This document shows, one piece after another, positions 6,482 to 8,888 of a stretch of DNA of 8,888 nucleotides. Location of the stretch: the NCBI GenBank assembly GCA_902773245.1, contig CACYDY010000105.1, forward strand, positions 1 through 8,888, read 5' to 3'. Each line of letters opens with the position of its first letter. Position 1 is the stretch's first letter. The position numbers and the translations under genes are program-made. Below the pieces are notes generated by a model, which was not told the origin of the DNA, did not search any database, and saw only the letters and a list, made by a program, of their open reading frames with translations. This DNA is from an uncultured Ruminococcus sp. (GTDB taxonomy: Bacteria; Bacillota; Clostridia; Oscillospirales; Acutalibacteraceae).

Positions 6482-7768
6482 TTACTCGTCCCTTGGTATG
6501 AGTACCTCGGCGCTGAAAATATAACCGCTGTCCGATTTTTCGCAATTAAAATTGACCTCGCCGCTGTACTTCTGCACGGCATTTCGAACATTTGAAATGC
6601 CAAACCCGTGGTTTTTTGTGTCTGACTTTGTGGTAACGTCCGTGTCAACGGGGCCTGTTGTCGGGTTGGACACGGTTATAAACATAAAATGTGCGCTTTG
6701 TTTGAATGAAACTTCTATTTTCCTTTTACCCTCGCTGATCTTCTGAGCAGCTTCGATCGCATTGTCGAGAAGATTTGACAGAATTGTACATATGTCGATC
6801 GGCTGCATATTTGCATTCTCGAGTTCTCCCGAAACGGATATTTCAACTGACTTGGAATCGGCTGCGGTCATTTTGTCATTTATTATAGCGTTTGCTATGT
6901 CGTTATGAGTATTGACCCTTTCTTCCGCTTCCGCCAGACGCTGCGACAGCTCGGAAACATATTCTTCAAGCTCCTTGTATTTTCCTTTGCGGCTAAGCTC
7001 GGATATACAAAGCATATGATTCTTGATATCGTGTTTTACTCTTCTTATTTCCGTTTCGGATTTTTGCTTGGTTACATAATATTTTTCCTGAGCGTTAAGA
7101 TAATTCTCATTGACCCTGCTGATACGGCTGTAAAAATTCTTCTCGGAGCTTTTCACCGAAACCACAATAGACATTATTATCACCGTAAATCCGAAAAAAA
7201 CTATATTCGACGGACGGCCGCTGTCGCCGTAGGAACCCATTATAATAGCCCCGACCACAACCGATATCACAGCCAAAGCTATAATATTCCAGATCGACAG
7301 CGGTTCGTTCACCTCTGTCTTTGCCATGATCCCCAGCAGCCAAACAAACAACAGTCCCACCGAATTGCAAAACAAATTGATACACAGCCCAACGATCATA
7401 TCGTGATCGCCGTCTAACATTCCAAAAAGAAAGGTCGAAACCGTTACCATCAGACTATACGACCAAAAAAACGAGAACACCGAGCCTGCTGCCGAAGCAA
7501 TAAATGATTTAAAGGATCTGTCCGTCAAAAAGAACCAGATCGCCGCAGTGTTAATATAAATATACCAATCATCGGGCACTCCGTAATGGTAATACATTCT
7601 GATCATCAGCACGACCGGCATAACAAGGCTTATTAATAAAACAAATTTTTTGTAATCCTTGAGCCGATATCTGAAAATTTTGTCGACCGTCATACATCCG
7701 CCCAATGCCATGACAATGCTTGCCACATACTGAATGGCGGCAATCGCCGCTAATATTCCAACTTTCAT
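6482..7768 (-). CDS. AgrC-like GHKL-domain sensor histidine kinase
   Basis: A 428-residue membrane sensor kinase. Six or seven hydrophobic segments fill residues 5-205, as in AgrC/ComD-type receptors, with no separate extracellular sensor domain. A coiled linker (about 208-243) leads to the dimerisation box RRVKHDIKNHM with phosphoacceptor H246. The GHKL ATPase follows: N-box ILSNLLDNAIEAA at 329-341 and G-box HGFGISNVR at 387-395; the final residues complete the domain. It starts 8 bp after the response regulator stop, with AAGG overlapping that stop region eleven bases upstream, so the two are translationally close. AgrC-like kinases usually sense secreted peptides, yet no AgrB protease or AgrD-type precursor is visible in the window, so the ligand is unknown. 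Confidence 0.92.
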   Translation of the reverse strand: MKVGILAAIAAIQYVASIVMALGGCMTVDKIFRYRLKDYKKFVLLISLVMPVVLMIRMYYHYGVPDDWYIYINTAAIWFFLTDRSFKSFIASAAGSVFSFFWSYSLMVTVSTFLFGMLDGDHDMIVGLCINLFCNSVGLLFVWLLGIMAKTEVNEPLSIWNIIALAVISVVVGAIIMGSYGDSGRPSNIVFFGFTVIIMSIVVSVKSSEKNFYSRISRVNENYLNAQEKYYVTKQKSETEIRRVKHDIKNHMLCISELSRKGKYKELEEYVSELSQRLAEAEERVNTHNDIANAIINDKMTAADSKSVEISVSGELENANMQPIDICTILSNLLDNAIEAAQKISEGKRKIEVSFKQSAHFMFITVSNPTTGPVDTDVTTKSDTKNHGFGISNVRNAVQKYSGEVNFNCEKSDSGYIFSAEVLIPRDE

Positions 7769-7776
7769 AAAATTTA

Positions 7777-8487
7777 CTACCTTGCATTAGTTTTGATATA
7801 TTCAAATATCTGTTTTTTAAATTCCGTCAAGCAGCTTTTGCTTATCGGCAAAAGCATGCTGTTGTCCAAAAGAACCTCTTTATCGCTGTACCTTTTCACA
7901 TGAGAAAGATTTACCACACAGCAGCGATGTGTTTTCACAAACACAGGCGACGCTTCATTTAACATATCAACCGCATTGGAGAGCTTCATTCGTACCGAAT
8001 GAACGTTATCGGAAACATAAAAATTCACTGTGTTGTTGTTGGACTCGACGCATATTACGTCGGCGGGCGAAACGATGATCTCTTCACCGCCGCATTTGAG
8101 TATCAGTCTTTTTGTTTGCGATAATTTTTTTGACAAGTCGTCAAGCGTTCTTTCTATTTTGCTTTTTTCAAAGCTTTTTGACAGAAATCGGAACGCATTC
8201 ACCTCATAGCCGTCCATTGCAAATTCGGTGTGTGATGTTAAAAAAATTATCGGAACATCGGCTGAAAATTCTCTCACCTTTCGCGCTGTTTCAAGTCCGT
8301 CCAGCTCCCGCATTTCTATATCAAGAAAAACTGCGTCAAAGCTTTTTCCGTTTTTGTACGCTTCAATGATATCTCTCCCGTCGGCAAACTGCCTGCATAT
8401 CAGGTCGATATCGCCGTAGTATTTCTCAATCATCTCACAAAACTTTTCACGAAAGATCTTCTCATCGTCAACAACTGCTAATTTCAT
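7777..8487 (-). CDS. LytTR-family response regulator
   Basis: A 236-residue regulator of the AgrA/LytR class. The receiver domain covers about 1-118: acidic pocket D7-D8, phosphoacceptor D56 in AVFLDIEM, T84 in FLTS and K104 in RFLSKS. The LytTR DNA-binding domain covers about 128-235, with ICVESNNNTVNFYV, FVKTHRCCVVNLSHV and LPISKS typical of the family. I chose the ATG at 8487 because GGTGAG precedes it and because receivers normally begin right before the VVDDE strand; an upstream in-frame ATG at 8502 would add MCGEN but has no ribosome binding site. It is the first gene of a two-gene operon with the kinase. LytTR proteins bind paired 9-bp direct repeats; I saw no convincing pair in the window. 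Confidence 0.93.
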   Translation of the reverse strand: MKLAVVDDEKIFREKFCEMIEKYYGDIDLICRQFADGRDIIEAYKNGKSFDAVFLDIEMRELDGLETARKVREFSADVPIIFLTSHTEFAMDGYEVNAFRFLSKSFEKSKIERTLDDLSKKLSQTKRLILKCGGEEIIVSPADVICVESNNNTVNFYVSDNVHSVRMKLSNAVDMLNEASPVFVKTHRCCVVNLSHVKRYSDKEVLLDNSMLLPISKSCLTEFKKQIFEYIKTNAR

Positions 8488-8517
8488 ATTCTCACCGCAC
8501 ATATGTCACATTATCCG

Positions 8518-8530
8518 GCCTTTAAAAGGC
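8518..8530. repeat. Short palindrome GCCTTT-A-AAAGGC in the response regulator leader
   Basis: Six-base perfect arms flank one central base, about 30 bases before the response regulator start and inside its predicted leader. It may be an operator-like site or a chance palindrome. Confidence 0.3.
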
Positions 8531-8555
8531 GATAGACTTTTTATTCCACACTCTA

Positions 8556-8585
8556 ATCATAACATATAAACAGCGTGGTTTTCAA
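8556..8585 (-). promoter_or_regulatory. Predicted sigma-A promoter of the two-component operon
   Basis: On the minus strand TTGAAA (8585-8580) and TATGAT (8561-8556) each match consensus at five of six bases and are separated by 18 bases. Transcription would begin near 8549, giving a leader of roughly 60 bases to the response regulator start. Confidence 0.6.
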
Positions 8586-8696
8586 CCTATATTTTTGGAT
8601 AATTTTACGTAAGTATTTGTAATAATTACCTGTGTATCGGTTATCGAAAACAGCATTGGAAGTATTGACAATACGCATCAAGGTTCATTTTGAGGC

Positions 8697-8724
8697 TTGA
8701 CACAATTATAATTCAATTTATAAA
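8697..8724 (+). promoter_or_regulatory. Strong outward-facing promoter
   Basis: TTGACA (8697-8702) and TATAAA (8719-8724) are separated by 16 bases on the plus strand. The -35 is perfect and the -10 matches five of six. It points away from the two-component genes and out of the window, so its transcript, with at least 150 bases of noncoding leader, serves something beyond the right edge or is itself a small RNA. Confidence 0.5.
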
Positions 8725-8751
8725 ATTGTTTTCAAAATTGTTGTAAATTGT
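8723..8751. repeat. Three AAATTGT direct repeats
   Basis: AAATTGT occurs at 8723-8729, 8735-8741 and 8745-8751, spaced 12 and 10 bases apart, roughly one helical turn. They lie immediately after the -10 of the outward promoter. Spacing on one helix face suits cooperative protein binding, but in such AT-rich DNA chance is a fair alternative. Confidence 0.35.
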
Positions 8752-8773
8752 CTTGTATTTGTTGTGAATTTCA

Positions 8774-8794
8774 AATGTCGTTTACTATAACTTA
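8774..8794. repeat. 21-bp dispersed repeat, copy 2
   Basis: Matches 3674-3694 at 19 of 21 positions in the same orientation, with weaker similarity continuing a few bases to the left. It overlaps the left arm of the inverted repeat at 8781-8835. Confidence 0.5.
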
Positions 8795-8835
8795 AGGTTT
8801 TACAAGCACTATCCACAACTTAAGAGTAGAGTAAA
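8781..8835. repeat. Imperfect inverted repeat with two paired blocks
   Basis: TTTACT (8781-8786) and CTTAAG (8791-8796) pair with CTTAAG (8819-8824) and AGTAAA (8830-8835). Short unpaired ATAA/AGTAG segments lie between the blocks and a 22-base loop closes the structure. AACTTAAG is also a direct repeat at 8789 and 8817. Confidence 0.45.
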
Positions 8836-8848
8836 TGTATGAAGGGTT

Positions 8849-8887
8849 CGGGGCGTAAGCCCCGATAGGCGGCGGGCGAAGCCCGCC
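8849..8887. repeat. Two GC-rich hairpins at the window edge
   Basis: CGGGGC-GTAA-GCCCCG (8849-8864) has a GNRA-type loop, and GGCGGGC-GAA-GCCCGCC (8871-8887) contains the exceptionally stable GCGAAGC mini-hairpin. No T-run is seen before the sequence ends. They look like part of a palindromic intergenic element that continues past the window. Confidence 0.65.
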
Positions 8888-8888
8888 A

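Larger units (their letters stand above)
8503..8888. other. Noncoding region right of the two-component operon
   Basis: No gene is supported in these 386 bases. Reading rightward it holds the operon promoter (8556-8585), a palindrome GTATTG-A-CAATAC at 8662-8674, a rightward promoter at 8697-8724, three AAATTGT direct repeats, an imperfect inverted repeat at 8781-8835 and two GC-rich hairpins at the edge. Composition switches from very AT-rich to very GC-rich at about 8840. Confidence 0.6.

Noticed and set aside
6905..7417. 170-codon plus-strand open frame within the kinase gene
   Set aside because: It is antisense to the kinase, whose H, N and G boxes are intact across this part; no independent start signal.
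8832..8864. Short peptide gene starting at ATG near 8834
   Set aside because: Both nearby ATG frames meet stop codons within ten codons and no ribosome binding site precedes them.
8503..8888. Paired LytTR binding repeats upstream of the response regulator
   Set aside because: Single GGTT-containing 9-mers occur, but none forms a pair with the expected ~12-13 bp gap and a proper consensus.

Overview
The window is an 8.9-kb, moderately AT-rich stretch of chromosome, most likely from a gut-type Clostridia member (Bacillota; an Oscillospiraceae/Ruminococcus-like genome is my best guess). This rests on AGGAGG/AAAGG ribosome binding sites, an ECF sigma/zf-HC2 anti-sigma pair, an AgrC-like kinase with a LytTR regulator, and GC-rich hairpin-bearing noncoding repeats, one of which is related to the tail of a gene. 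No rRNA, tRNA, CRISPR array or transposase was seen.

Left part (1-4600, all genes on the minus strand, read right to left): an NrtR-type Nudix/winged-helix regulator, then after a 0.37-kb hairpin-rich noncoding stretch pncA (nicotinamidase), pncB (nicotinate phosphoribosyltransferase) and an AGCS-family sodium:amino-acid symporter. PncA makes nicotinate from nicotinamide and PncB turns it into nicotinate mononucleotide, the first two steps of NAD salvage. NrtR proteins repress such genes, so regulator and targets are neighbours. The symporter starts 23 bp after pncB and its last ~24 codons are an 18-bp tandem repeat related to noncoding sequence beyond its stop.

Middle (4600-6450, plus strand): a short ECF sigma factor and a membrane anti-sigma factor with an N-terminal zinc-binding motif, three membrane segments and an extracytoplasmic C-terminal domain I do not recognise. 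A strong bidirectional terminator lies at 6406-6445, between this operon and the convergent two-component genes.

Right part (6450-8500, minus strand): a LytTR response regulator followed by an AgrC-like GHKL sensor kinase, 8 bp apart, with a good sigma-A-type promoter upstream. No AgrB/AgrD-like peptide gene is visible. The last 386 bp are noncoding: a strong outward-facing promoter, short AT-rich direct repeats, an imperfect inverted repeat and two very stable GC-rich hairpins running to the window edge. A 21-bp stretch here matches 19 of 21 positions of one in the nrtR-pncA gap, suggesting a dispersed repeat family.
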